A DNA stretch of 64,000 nt, taken from Gigaspora margarita. Lineage: Eukaryota; Glomeromycota; Glomeromycetes; Diversisporales; Gigasporaceae. Position 1 is the first letter of the stretch. Every line of letters starts with the position of its first letter. The notes below the pieces were generated by a model. It did not search any database and was not told the origin of the DNA. It was given only the letters and a program-made list of their open reading frames with translations. Positions 36,958-48,685 of the stretch are shown here, in pieces. The translations under genes were made by a program, and so were the position numbers. Location of the stretch: contig WTPW01000991.1 of assembly GCA_009809945.1 (NCBI GenBank), positions 107,199 to 171,198 of the forward strand, read 5' to 3'.

Positions 36958-37336
36958 TGGTAATCACTAGTTACATGATCAAAATAAAAAGATCAGTAAT
37001 TCTTTTTTTTTTTATTCATTTTTGTTTTTATTTTATAGCGCTGTACTAACATTTATTTTGTTCTTTTTTATCTTTTTTCTGTCGTTTATCTTTTGGTATT
37101 TCTTCCTTGTCGTCCATTTCTGTGGTTCTTTCTTATTGCTTCTTTCTTGGGTGCTAGTCAGTACTTTCTGGGTCGTGCTTCTTCTTTCGTCATAGGTGAC
37201 GTCCGTTTCAGGTTTCATAGTGCAGGTCTGTACTTTCTTGTTTCAGATTGTGTTTCTTCTTTCAGCTAAGTGTTACTTTTTTTTTTGTTGATTTTGTTCT
37301 TTCACTAACAAGTACTAAACTTTACTCTTTTTACAG

Positions 37337-37615
37337 NTAATATTTCGGNCTTCTTTCNTTAGATGGTTGGGTTTGGTCCTTGTGCTGGGTTTGGAATGAT
37401 CCACCANGGCGCNTTAGCTAAGTGTCTTTTTTCGTCNTTGATTTTGTTCTTTGCCAAANCCTCTTCAAATCGCCAAAAATAGTACTAACTTTACTCTTTT
37501 TACAGGTAATAGTTTTAGTGCTTTTGTCATTGGAATAGTCTACTTCGGTATTCTTTNGCCGTTGGAGTCNTTCTTTCTGATGCTCTTCTTTCGTCNCTNT
37601 TACANGCCTANAATA
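37337..37615. other. Low-quality block with about 14 single Ns
   Basis: Isolated N calls cluster here inside the nested element, next to tandemly repeated TTTTGTTCTTT, GTACTAACTTTACTC and TTCTTTCGTC words. Collapsed or poorly resolved repeats probably caused the ambiguity, so the reading frames in this block are unreliable. Confidence 0.7.
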
Positions 37616-40015
37616 NNTCGCTATAGGTGTTATCGTCACCGATTTGTGAGATAATACTGGTGATATAACTAAAAATGGACTCAACTTAGGTAATCTACAT
37701 TTAGAATTAAAGTTATATTTTAAAATGAATAGACAGAAATTTAATAATTATAAAATATTTTAAGGAATTGCGTGCCATCTATATAGCAATTTCAAAGGCA
37801 TTCTATATCCTTGTATTGGATTTAGATCGCAAGGCGGATCAATAGAAGTGAACTTCGGCAATGAAAATTTTAAATATTCTGGTAAATTTATTTAAAAGTT
37901 TAATCATTTTTTGCCTATTTAAAATTTAATCTTGTCTATATATATTTCAATTGACAGCAATAACTAATGAAGACATTAGTAAAAGATCAAAGAATGCATT
38001 AACATTGAAATATCAAGAAAGGGATTATTTTATTATGGGTGGATATGAAAATACGCTTGTTAATTTAATAGATGTTAACAAAATCACTAGAAAAAGAACC
38101 AAGTAATGCATCAATAATGATAACATCACAGTCAAGGTTGGGACATTCATGCCATTTTCGCTTACTTTAAAACTTTTGGATAAGGTTATACGTGATTATA
38201 TTTTTGCTTTTAGTTTAGATTTATTTCATTTTTTTTTTTAAAAAAAAAATGCTTATGATTGAGATTTTAATAATTAGGTTTTTCTTGAACTTTAATTTAA
38301 TTGTTTGATATTTTGCATGAAAGAATTAATAATTTAAATTATCTTTTTTATTTACGCTGTTATCTAAAGCGTGTATTTAATATTTCATGTCAATAATATT
38401 AAAATTGACTAGTATATAGATTATAATAAAGTATTTATTTATTAATTTTCATTCGATTTTAAAGTACATAATAATCTTTATATTCAAAAATCGATCCCTA
38501 ATTACTTCTAAATACTAATCTAACCCTTATTTCTAACAAAATCCTGCTTTTAATTACCTGAACCTATTTAATCCTAGTCTTAAACCCCAACCCTATTTAT
38601 ACCACTAAATCCAACCTATTTAATCGTGCTATAGCCCAAATCTAACTATCGTGCTTGTTCAAAATTTAACTATCATGTTATGTCCTAAGGGTAATCATTT
38701 TGGTTAATCATACATTGTCTTGAAAACAATCGTTAAAGTAAACAGAATTAAACTTTACTCACAAAGAATGCTATCAAATGCGCCACAAGAACGCCGTCAA
38801 ATCACCATGTCAAAACACCACAAAGAACGCCATCAAATCATCGTCGAAACATTGCAAGAGTGCCAACGAACTCCCACATCGAATCACTACAAGAACTGGG
38901 GAACACCAGAGAAACTCTGGGGCAACTACAAAAATTAGAAACATTTTTAATACAAAATAAAAAAAAAACAAAAAAGAGTAAAAAAAAATACTTATACTTA
39001 TAATTGTCAATCTTCTGTAGGTTACTAGGAGTGTGTAACGGAGCCAAGGAGTGGAGATCTTGACCTGGTGAAATAATATTATTAAAGAATATTATTAATA
39101 ATGAAAAAAAAACTTATAGGCTTTGAGTCATATCTTACAATTATTGACATGAATATATGATTCAGTTTTTTTAACAATAAAAGAACAGCTATAAAATTTC
39201 TTTATGATTAATTACTTACCTTTGTCTATTTCGAGTTTCAAAAAAAAAGAAATCCTAGTAGACAGGTTATTTTAAAAAAATTAACAATCAAGACTTTGGA
39301 CCGATCGAACACGATACATATGAATTTATATGATTTTCATATAAAGTGACAATTTTGCATTACTATTAAACTTGTGTAACATTGGAGTTGTCCCCTCCCG
39401 TAGTTTTACTAACCCCTAGGTACTATATATTTAATATTCAATGAATATTCAGTGAATATTCATTGAATATTTTCAAATTTTTGAATGAATATTTAAATAT
39501 TAAAAAGATTGACCAAATGAATATCTGAATACAAAATATTTGACCGGATAAGACCTCTACTTCCAAGTCCCACAGCATCAATATCATCATCAGCTGCACT
39601 AAGAATGGCATTAAAAAAACAAACAGCAGAAGCAACAACAACATCAACAACTGCAGCAGCATCAAAATCAAAAGCATCAACATCAAAAGAAGCAACAGCA
39701 TCAATATCAAAAGCAGCAACAGCATCAACATCAAAAGCAGCAACATCAAAAGCAGCAACAAAAGCAACAGGAGCAACAACAGCAACAACATGGAAAACAA
39801 CTGAAGCTTCTACTTTGAAAGGTAGTAGAGAGCAACCTCTAGAAATTACAACTCCAGAAGAGACTGGTGTTGAGGAGGATGAGGGTAATGAAGGTGGTGA
39901 TGGTGGAATTGAAGTTGAAGAAGTTGAAGAAGAGGGTGTAGATGAAGATATGAGGGCAAGAATAGAAAGAGAGCAAGAAGGCAGAAAAAGAAAGAGGAAA
40001 AGGGTGAAAGGGTAA

Positions 40016-40186
40016 TACAGTAGAAAAGGGTAATGATAAAGCAACAAAGAGAGAGAAAAAAAAATAATTTAAATATTATTGTTATTTTATTTTTATTTTA
40101 TTTAATAAATTTAATAAATGATAAGTTCAATAAATATACAATCGGAAAATATAACATAAATATCAGCTAATGATAGGTTTAAGCAG
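40016..40186. other. 3' flank of the split gene
   Basis: AT-rich sequence after the stop. It includes AATAAA-type words around 40100-40130 that could serve as a polyadenylation signal for the split gene. Confidence 0.3.
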
Positions 40187-40318
40187 TAATATATCATCTA
40201 AAAAAATTATATTATCAGTAGACCAATACAATACTTATATAAAAACCAACTTATATTATCATTTTAAAACAGTAATATATCATCTAAAAAAATTATATTA
40301 TCGGTAGGCTGATACAAT
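40187..40318. repeat. 86-bp tandem repeat, first cluster
   Basis: TAATATATCATCTAAAAAAA recurs at 40187 and 40273 (period 86), with ATTATCRGTAGRCYRATACA and ATATAAAAACCAACTTATAT in each unit. The family reappears at 44380-44444 and 45669-45950. Confidence 0.7.
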
Positions 40319-40717
40319 CTATATATAAGGGAAAGTTTTCAGCAGGCACTCTGATTGGCCTGAAAGAGGGGGATAAAGATCTTGAGATAAGGCATAGTGA
40401 TGTATAAGCGATTTGACCGGTTGATAACATTTGTGTTAATATGTTAAGGAAACTTAAATTACTGTTTAGGCTTGATTTCATCTGGATTATCTTTCGAGTT
40501 GACATGCAGTCAACAGATCGAAAAGGTGGTTAATCAGTTATTCAAGCCTGTATTCTGGGCAGAAGGGGCGGATGTGGCTCTCCATCACCTTCCAGGTTTG
40601 GTAACCATGAGGTAACCACAATGTCAAGCAAACTCAAATACAGATAAGTATTAATTAAATGCCAAGATAATCTTATGAGCATATTCTATGCCCAGTTCCA
40701 CCCCCCAAGACAACTAA

Positions 40718-40755
<38 letters not shown>

Positions 40756-40787
40756 AGATCTCTGTCATGAGGCAGGAATAGTTTCGA
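40319..40787. other. Non-coding segment ending in a 35-base A run
   Basis: Less AT-rich than the surroundings and contains GGGGATAAAGATCTTGAGAT (near 40369), repeated at about 41836. It ends in an uninterrupted A run (40720-40754), as a retroposed transcript would, but I found no TSD and no tRNA-like head. Confidence 0.4.
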
Positions 40788-40973
40788 ATGCTACAATTTT
40801 TGTTGCAACTACCTATTTTCATTGTTGGCCATCCTGAATTACGCAAGTGGAAAACCACTGGCCTTTACTACTATGCTGCTTCTGCTGCTTATAGGATGCC
40901 CGGCGCAATCTCAATTGCTATTTTTTCAGGTGCATATCCTGTGTCAGTTTATTTGCACATCAATCGCAACTGA
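40788..40973 (+). other. Short unrecognised frame in a less AT-rich island
   Basis: A 61-codon frame has a mixed, protein-like composition (FIVGHPELRKWKTTGLYYYA). A second frame over the same DNA is also open, and it is not certain which, if either, is coding. Possibly one exon of a decayed gene or a captured fragment. No family recognised. Confidence 0.2.
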
Positions 40974-43182
40974 TGTATGCACTCTTTAGATCATTTCCAG
41001 TACATTATGCCGGATTCTTCCAATTGTGTCACATGCATCAATGCTTTTTGTGATGATAAAGATTTTGAGATGAGTTGTTGTGACAGATAAGCTGTTAGCG
41101 GGTATATTTAAATAATAAATAATTTTTGAAAAATGATGGTTGCTTAAACCCTTATCATAATACGCAATACCGATACAGTATGTATGTAGATTAAGATCAT
41201 CAGCATAACCATATCAATCAGATTTGAAGTTCTGCAGTTAATTTTGAATTTTTAACAGAACATGACCATGATTGCGGCTTCGCCGTCTATATGCTAAAGG
41301 TAATAGACTTATATGTTTTATTCTTATTTTTATTTCAGAAAGAAAAATTTTCTTAAGCTTTCCATCATTAGATGTTTCGTATTAAATTTAATGCACTAAT
41401 TTGGGCCCCTCCAGGGCCAATGCTGGTGCATTATATTTAAAGCATTTGCTTTTTGCCATTAGGTGTTCCATCTTGAATTTAATGCACCAAATTTGGCCCT
41501 TCAGCCCAAAACTATTAGTAAATGAATACAGTCAAATTGATCTACATGCAAATAGAATAGTAAATTTTGTATTAGTCAGGGGGCTTAGGAGGCTGAGTTC
41601 ACGATTCTTTCGTTGTAATTCTTTTTCCTTTCGTCATATTCTTTAACGATCATTGATTATCAATTTATCATACCGGCCAGCAAAAAATTTGAAAAGTAGA
41701 AGTATAACTATATGGGTGTGGGCATATAATATCAAAAATGATTCGATTCTTTTTTCTAGATATATACAGTATATATATAATATTTATATATAGTGTGTAT
41801 ATATATAGTATTTTCTATTAATAAGGGACAGTGAGGGGATAAAGATCTTGAAGATAAGGTATGGTGATGAATAAGCATTTTAATCAGCTGGCGGAACCTG
41901 TACTAAATAGAATTGATAAAAATTTAGAGATAAGGATGGGTGTTGAGTAAGCAATTAAATTAGAGGTTAGTAAGGATATGGCGATAAAGTTTGTTTTAAT
42001 TCCAGTGCAAACTAGATTTTTTATACCTGATCAACACTTATCTGTTATGATCTACACGAATTTAGTACCATTGATTTTGTTTATCACTCCAGCCTCTGAT
42101 GATCCTAAACTAGAAATGGATGATAAACTGATAGACACAAAATAATGTCTAGGGGCATTGTTTGAATAATGGCCAGGATTAAGCTTAATTCGATCAAAAT
42201 TCGAAATTATACTTTTGGGTTATTTCGAATTTATAAGAAAAGACTAATTTAGAAATGTTGAATATTCCTATATAGATAGTATCGAATTCAGATACTTGCA
42301 GCTTATTTGAATTTTAGTAGTGCACATGATAAATTTTATGATCATAATCAGGTTTTAAATTATCTAGATATTATTAGAATTTTCTTTAATCGCTAGGTAA
42401 ATATCGATATGACAATGCATTCATAACATATTTAGTTTAGTGCAATTCCGAAAGACTAAAAGGATAGTAATCATCATGCACTTTTAATCGAGACAAAAAC
42501 CTGTTAAAAGCAATGTTTTTAGTTAACCAAATTTTATAATATATTACTATGTAATGCATATCATAATGTTCAAGTGCAGAAAATCACATTTTTACTGTGT
42601 TTAATGCATTGCCCAATTAGTATGAAATTTTGCGGTGCAACTATCAGTTGGGAGAGCAATTATGAATATCAGGTCCAATTTTGCTCCAATGGTGCACTTT
42701 GGTTTAAATTTATAGTGATAGTACACGGGTTTATGATGTTATGAGAATATATTAATCTGGGTCAGGGTTATCACTTAACTAGATCAATCTACGTGATTGA
42801 TTTAAATATTATGTATATGATGTAATTAAATAAGCATCGGGGGGTAATTTATAATAATAACATTAATAAAGACTATCTAAAACCATGTAATGACAAAGTA
42901 ATATAATAAAACTAAACTTCTACACTATAAGAAAACTGATTATTAAAAAAAAAGTAATGCATTGTTTATATCCTGATGAATTTTGAAGCAATTCTTATGA
43001 TTTATTAGTCAAAAGAAAGCTTAAGATCTAAGCTTTCTTTAACTATTAAATTATGAAAATATTTTTAAAATTTATCGAGATATGGGCAGTGAAAATTAAG
43101 GCATTAATTTTTTTTGAAATGTCAATCTGCTAGATTTCTATTAATGGCAGCCTATATAACTACTTCAACTTCGATCATATTA
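40974..43182. other. Intergenic DNA, no gene seen
   Basis: AT-rich and non-coding. A degenerate second copy of the 40369 motif lies at 41835-41880 (GGGGATAAAGATCTTGAAGA) and a weaker one at about 41915. A perfect 12-base-arm hairpin (AAAGAAAGCTTA, loop AGATC) sits at 43012-43040. The open frame at 41401-41646 has no recognisable feature. Confidence 0.35.
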
Positions 43183-43340
43183 GCAAATTTGTGTAATTTG
43201 AAAACTCTTAAACCATAACTCTGGTCAAATTTGCAAATAATTCAGCGAGTTTTGAATTTAATAATTTCAAATCAGGTTGCAAATTTAACCAGAGCTATGG
43301 CTTATAAGTATTTCTATTTATCAAAATTTTACAAATCCAC
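43183..43340. repeat. Imperfect inverted repeat, arms about 60 bases
   Basis: Left-arm words AACTCTGGTCAAATTTGCAA and AAATTTGTGTAATTTG oppose right-arm words TTGCAAATTTAACCAGAGCT and AAAATTTTACAAAT, around a short centre. It could be a small foldback element. No target duplication found. Confidence 0.55.
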
Positions 43341-43572
43341 TAATATTATAATTAGTTTTGTTTGTTTTTTAGACAGGTATTATTATTGTTCACTATACAC
43401 CTAATAACTATATATTATCTAAATATATTTATCTAAACTTAATCATAGATATTTGCTATTTAATTTTATTTATTCATAATAATTGTTGATACATGAGTAT
43501 TGAAAATGTTTAACAATCTAAGTATTCAAAGCAAATCATTCAAGTTTATAAATATTTACTATATATATTTAT

Positions 43573-43803
43573 TGGAAAAACTTATTTGTAACAGCCTGTT
43601 ACACACTTATTTGTAACAGCCCATAAGCCCAAATTAATGTTAATGTAGGGTTAAGTAAGAGTTAAAATTAAGATTTATACAGAATTGTGAGAGGATCATT
43701 TTTTGTTAGAAGTGCAATAGGTATTATCTTAGTAAAATTTTGAGTTATAAATAAAGGCTGTTACAAATAAGTGCATAACAGGCTTTTACAAATAGACTCA
43801 TCC
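43573..43803. mobile_element. Inverted-repeat MITE with TTATTTGTAACAGCC motif
   Basis: Left arm CTTATTTGTAACAGCCTGTT and ACACACTTATTTGTAACAGC. The right arm is its complement (GGCTGTTACAAATAAGTGCA and TAACAGGCTTTTACAAATAG). Each arm contains the motif twice. Length about 230 bases. No clear target duplication. Non-coding. Confidence 0.62.
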
Positions 43804-44379
43804 TTATTTAATGTTATAAATTGTATTTACACTTATTTTAAAAAATTTTCTCCTTTTAATATATTAAATATTGCACATTCATAAATAATATTTAAACCTC
43901 TTAACAAGATAATTAAATTTTTTTAAAGACTTTGCTAACTGCCAGTAAATTTTTTTTATAAATTATCTATTTATATTTACTCTATAATCATAACATGTAT
44001 ATACAATTATTATTCTAACAAATATAATAACTCCACTCTTTCTTAAAAAACTATAATATACTCTAATTAAATAAAAAGTAAACTTCAAATAGCAAAATTC
44101 ATATAAAAAACTTACATCCACCTAATTCAACAATTAAATAAACTGCATTTTAGCAGTTAAAATTATATGAATTTTTTTAAAATTTCTTTAATATTCCTAG
44201 AAATACAGATAAAATTGAATTTTGTATTATTGAGTCCTATTTTATATAAAATCAAAATAAGCTAGATAACTAACATCAAATGTTATACCTCAAGTATACA
44301 TACCATTACTAATTAAATTCCAACTAAAATTTTAAATCTCACATACTACCGTGGTGAAGCCATGAGTTATTCACTAGTA
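43804..44379. other. AT-rich intergenic sequence
   Basis: No gene or structured repeat seen. Confidence 0.35.
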
Positions 44380-44444
44380 CTTATATAAAAACCAACTTAT
44401 ATTATCTTTTTAAAACAGTAATATATCATCTAAGAAAATTATAT
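44380..44444. repeat. 86-bp repeat family, fragment left of the SINE
   Basis: ACTTATATAAAAACCAACTT and TAATATATCATCTAAGAAAA match the unit at 40187-40318. The unit is interrupted at 44444 by the SINE and resumes at 45467. Confidence 0.65.
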
Positions 44445-45466
44445 ATATATATATATATTTTTTTAATATTAAGGTGACCACTTAGGTACCCTAGCACTTT
44501 ATTGGTACAAACAGTTGGCCCAGTTAGTATAACCACACCACATATTACATTTGTATAATGAGAGTACAACCAGCCACTTACACTTTTGGTATCGTTCCAT
44601 ACTAGCTACCATACCTACAATCCAACTATAGGATTGCCTATTTAAACCCTCTAATTACTACCCATGTCTTATGTTCTTTCCATATACCCTTTCCTGAGTA
44701 ATTTGCTGTTTAAAGTACCCTAAGACTTTAGCCAAACTCCTATTTGTGGAGGGCATTTGACCCTGTGGTATACCTGGTAGAGTGGTACCTATCCTACTAT
44801 TAGGTATTCACCTACGCTTTAGTAACTTCCACTATAGCTTTACCTGTATACTTGCAGTTAGGGCTAACTATTAAACTGCTACCATTATCTACTTCTGCTC
44901 TTGTGAAGTTCCCAACCCCAGCACCTGGTTAGTTACTCTTCCAGTTCCTTTTCCCCAGTTATATTCCAACTCCCAATCCTAAGACCCAGAAGGGTTGGTC
45001 AGCTGGGCTTTAAGATGCCTTATGGTCTCCCTCCTCTTGGTACATACTTCTGAAACACATGTCCTTTTCCTCCGGTACGACTCTGGCAGTCTGGTTGGTA
45101 GGGTCCTCCAACCCTTTTAATTGTTAGTCTACTTCCGGCCAGTTCCCATCCAAGATCCTTTTCCTCATGCACTGTCAAAAATCGAGTACTTTTTCACTCG
45201 GGACTTGCCAAGCGGGTTCCATTCTGCTAATTCCCAGGACTTATATGCTTCTTTTTCTCTCGTATAATATACACAAGTCAGTCGGCTCCCAATAACTTGG
45301 TATTACCTGGGTTACAGATCAAAGATCCAATTAGTTGGAGTGCAGATCAGTTACCATAACACAAATGCAATTTTCAAAACCGTCCCCGGTGGGATTCGAA
45401 CTTTGCACCTGTCGCTTGGGGGGTAACAACAACCCAACTTTACTATGTCGCTACACCCCTCTAAGT
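44445..45466 (-). mobile_element. tRNA-headed SINE-like element (about 1.02 kb)
   Basis: Oriented on the minus strand: the head is at the right end and an AT-rich tail at the left. The head contains a B-box-like AGTTCGAATCC (complement of GGATTCGAACT near 45385), with 10 of 11 bases matching the pol III consensus, and a weaker A-box-like GCGACATAGTAAAGTTGGG. Target duplication AATTATAT lies at 44437-44444 and 45467-45474. The body is clearly less AT-rich than the flanks and has no open frame. A length of 1 kb is long for a SINE, so it may be a composite. It shares its layout, though not obvious sequence, with the element at 52561-53358. Confidence 0.65.
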
Positions 45467-45950
45467 AATTATATTATTGGTAGGCCAGGACCCCGAAATA
45501 TACATAGATAGGTCAGGTATGAGTTTGCTTATTTTTGAGGTTTTTTATGCAGATCTTTTCTATTTATAGTAATTTTTTTTGCTTATTTTTGAAGTTTTTT
45601 CTATAAATCTTTCCTTTTTTAGTAACCCTATAATTAACCTAACCTATCTATGTATATTTTGGGGTCCTGGTAGGCCGATACAATACTCATATAAAAACCA
45701 ACTTATATTATCTTTTTAAAACAGTATACTGATAAATTACTTATATAAAAACCAACTTAAAATATCTTTTTAAAACAGTAATATATCATCTAAAAAAATT
45801 ATATTATCATAGACCAATACATTACTCATAAAACCTCCAACTTATTTTTATCAGATATATATTATCAAAAATTTTTATGTTATTGGTAGGCCGATACATT
45901 ACTTATATATAAAGGTGATTTATATTATCAGTAATATATCTTCTTAATTA
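45467..45950. repeat. 86-bp repeat family, second cluster, containing a MITE
   Basis: AATTATATTATTGGTAGGCC resumes the repeat unit, is interrupted by the MITE at 45487-45668, and continues with GGTAGGCCGATACAATACTC, ATATAAAAACCAACTTATAT and TAATATATCATCTAAAAAAA to about 45950. Confidence 0.65.
45487..45668. mobile_element. hAT-like MITE, AGGACCCC family, copy 2 (182 bp)
   Basis: Same element as 12903-13083 in the opposite orientation, starting AGGACCCCGAAATATACATA. Perfect 8-base duplications GGTAGGCC lie at 45479-45486 and 45669-45676. Near identity to copy 1 suggests fairly recent mobility. Confidence 0.9.
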
Positions 45951-46245
45951 CAAGTACCAGATTATTATAAAATTAGTCAATATATTAAAAATCATATTAA
46001 AATATATCATTTATATATGTATTATATCAATCAAATATCTCTTTAATAAAATTAATATATTGCTCTAAAATCATCTTAGAAAATCAAGTATGCAAACTCA
46101 TAGTTTACTATATCGGTATTATATTATATAAAAGATGATAAAATTTTAATTAAATAGCCAATATAATATCTTCTCATAATCGCTAATTATCTTTAAGCTA
46201 TTAGCCAAATTGCTTTTAATAACGATATTATATTATCTGACAAAT
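45951..46245. other. AT-rich sequence with an R1-like fragment; left target duplication of LINE B
   Basis: A piece at about 46110-46240 resembles dispersed repeat R1 (ATCGGTATTATATTATAT, TTAATTAAATAGCCAATATA). It ends in TTATATTATCTGACAAAT (46228-46245), which is repeated with one change at 56977-56994. Confidence 0.5.
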
Positions 46246-48685
46246 TTTTTTTTTTAACTTTAGTAACCTAGTGCTAGCTTTATTAATTTAATAAAATATA
46301 CTAAAAATTATTTTAATATACTATAAACTAAATACTTTGGCTATACTATATGACCCGGCGAACTTCAAAAGTGCCCAAGTATGGTTACTGCACTGATGTT
46401 TGTCTACCAGGGGTCTGCATAAGTTATTGACCTTATGTTTTCCTGAGGTTACGACAAGGTGCTCAGTTTCCTTTTTAGTCCAAATTAATCTTTTGACTAC
46501 CAGTTTGCATATTGTGAGCTTGTGATCTGTATATTAATTGAATTTTTTACTAAATTATTAACTTCTCTAATCTTACGGTTCTTTTCTTCAAAATTTCTGT
46601 CTCCATTTTTTGGTAGACTTTGGATCTGTTCTGTTGAACTACACATGCTTTCCTTTCCTGCCCCACCTAAAACATTCTCTTTAAAAGCTTTTCTGATTCC
46701 TGTGTTTTCTTCCTATTCAATTATTTTCTCATATCTTTCTCTCCATACTAGTTGGTAAAAGCATTCCTGTATACTGAACATAGTAGCATTTATTATCTCT
46801 GATATGTGTTTCCTTCTTGTGAAGTCCTGTTTTAATTGATTAAAAATCAATCTATCAAAAAGTCCCCTCATATACAAACATCTTGCCTTGATCTTTTCTT
46901 TGTGCGAAGTTCCAAAGAGCAGCTTCTTGAGATCTTGGATTCTATAGTCTTGCTGAAGTTTGTCCTCTGCAGTCATCCAAATTAATTTAACCATGAAATT
47001 TTCAATCTCTTTCCAAGATTTTTCTAGTTTCTTACAAGATGAAAGGTGATTTAGTTTTCCTTTTCCTCATCTTCACACATTATACAGTTCCCGGAACCCA
47101 CAATTTTGGGATTCTATATGTTTAGATTCTCTAAGGTTGGGAGTATGTGGAAAAGGCCTTTGGCATATTTCACTAATGCACTACTTTGTTCACTCGTTTT
47201 GCACCTAACTCCACGCATTTCTTTGAACCTCTCTTCTAGCATTTGGTCCATAAAAGGTTCAAGTCATCTGGTTCGTTTCTTTAATATTATTTTTAACTGA
47301 AGTGAACCATTTTCCTTTAGAGTATCTACGTTTGAGCTGCTATAAAAATTCCTGAGTAGGGCTTTCTATCTGAGTTCCTTTCAGAGAAGGTTTGATTTCC
47401 ATCTTGTGTTTGGACACTTCTCTCAGATCCAAACTTCATCGAGCAGTGCCTCTTTAGCTAATTTGTCTACATATTTGTTCCATCAGTCTCCTTTGTGTGC
47501 TTTAACTTTGACTAGTTCTAACTGAATGCTTTTATATTGTATTGTTTTGTAAATTATATCTGAGATCAAATGGTTTTTCATTTTAAGCATCTGTCGGAAT
47601 AAACTTTGCTCTAACACTTTCCTAATACTGTTAATGGCAGCGGCACTGTCCATGTTAATTTGCACATGAGTGTCCTTTCTCATTACCAAAAGTGCACAAA
47701 GAATTGCAACCAACTCAGGCCTTGTTGAAGATGGCCAGTCAACTACTCTAACTTTCCCTTCCATAAAAACTGAATTATTACTCTCATCTATTAGAACCCA
47801 GGCAGCTCCCATCTTATCTATTCCACCTTCTGTTATTTATGACCATGAACCATCTGTAAAAATTTTATAATCCCTCCTATTTTCCCTTATATTTTTAGCT
47901 ACCATACTAGACAACATATCCTTAGTTTTTTTTTCCAAATTTAGACCATTTATTAATCCTATTTCCACTTCAGCTATCTCTATTGAATCTATTAATTTGT
48001 GTTCCAAGGGCGACTCAACAAATTTTCTTCGCTATAGTAAGTCTAGTGCACATGGTAAAGTCCAGTTCTCTTTGTTTTTTGTCATATTACGAATGCATCC
48101 TTTTATACTATCTACCTTAATTTTAGTTATGCAATTATTTTTCTTTCCTTTCTGATTAAGTGCACAATGCTTACACCTTACTGCGAAGTACTCGGCATTA
48201 TTTACTTTCCTTTCTACCCAGTGCTCCACTGATAGTTTTCTTTCATTTTTCTTTTCAATTCTTCCTAGCATCCAGGATTTACTCTTTTGGTCTTCAAAGA
48301 TTATCCAATCCTTGATTCGTTTATCTTTTTTGTGCTTGAATAAAGGTGGACGCACTGTTTGTTAAATTTTTTTGTCTAACCAGAATTCATCTTTGACCAA
48401 TCTTGAAGTGTTATTTACCAATATCTGTCTTTCTATTTCAACAGACCACCTGGTTTTCTTCTCCTTTGCACTTTTTGACCATGCTTTTTTAAGTTGTTGC
48501 CACGTAATTAGTTCACTGTTGTTATTATTAAGCAATTGGTCCAAGTAGAAAATTTCTAAATTCCTTCGGTGATTGTAGCTTTTAAACGAAGCCTGCTGGT
48601 TCAGAATCTCTTGTATAGGGATCTGTCCAAAAATCTTACTATCACATACTGTACTTGATTTGAATATGATATTTACACCTTTACC

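Larger units (their letters stand above)
36347..39419. mobile_element. Nested 3.1-kb element with CTAGGGGTTAG ends
   Basis: Terminal inverted repeats of about 30 bases: CTAGGGGTTAGTAAAACTAC at the left and its complement at the right, continuing into CGGGGGGGAC and GTCCCCTCCCG. Flanks are GTACTAT at 36340-36346 and 39420-39426, a 7-base duplication. Inside are a palindromic array (36764-36957), a low-quality block with Ns (37337-37615), Lys-rich minus-strand frames (37033-37218, 37418-37684) and a plus frame with RHQI-type repeats (38720-38938). None is a recognisable transposase, so it is probably non-autonomous. The superfamily is undecided: 7 bases is unusual, and hAT with an eroded duplication is possible. 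Confidence 0.75.
35919..39559. mobile_element. hAT-like element (TAGAGGTC ends) inserted in the split gene
   Basis: Ends are TAGAGGTCTGATCCGATAAA and the inverse of TAGAGGTCTTATCCGGTCAA. Perfect 8-base duplications CTTCCAAG lie at 35911-35918 and 39560-39567. Removing the element rejoins one open frame of the host sequence (LLPS before, PTASIS after). Its own DNA is about 570 bases of AT-rich sequence with repeated GAATATTCATTGAATATTC words. The rest is a second element nested at 36347-39419. No transposase seen. Confidence 0.87.
34316..40015 (+). pseudogene. Decayed multi-exon gene of unknown function, split by a transposon
   Basis: Not a recognised family. Exon 1 (34316-34396) encodes a basic start (MGKEKKLPKAESSKMAQKR). 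Exon 2 (about 34478-34732) has SVGVAAAITAIQVKRKKKK and then a Ser/Thr/Arg-rich run. Exon 3 (34798-about 35060) contains VLIEGGPLTFQKPDL. Exon 4 (about 35156-35360) has SGNKRISYYSQDDLELLTT. Exon 5 (about 35535-35918) has EWHYGDHVDTKCVPPPDC and a Lys-rich stretch. Introns have GTAAG/GTAAAT donors and CAG/TAG acceptors. The frame continues after the transposon at 39560 (Ser/Thr/Ala-rich, then an acidic run, then a GRKRKRKRVKG nuclear-localisation-like end, stop 40013-40015). In-frame stops at 34864 and in exon 4, and A-run frameshifts, mark it as a pseudogene. The composition suggests a nuclear protein. It could be part of another mobile element. Confidence 0.5.

Noticed and set aside
39438-40047. 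Leu/Val/Ala-rich minus-strand frames
   Set aside because: They are antisense shadows of the Ser/Thr/Ala-rich last exon of the split gene, whose + frame continues an upstream exon and ends in a basic tail.
45360-45466. True tRNA gene at the B-box-like motif
   Set aside because: The arms do not give a full cloverleaf, the acceptor stem does not pair, and the segment is the head of an element with a target duplication.
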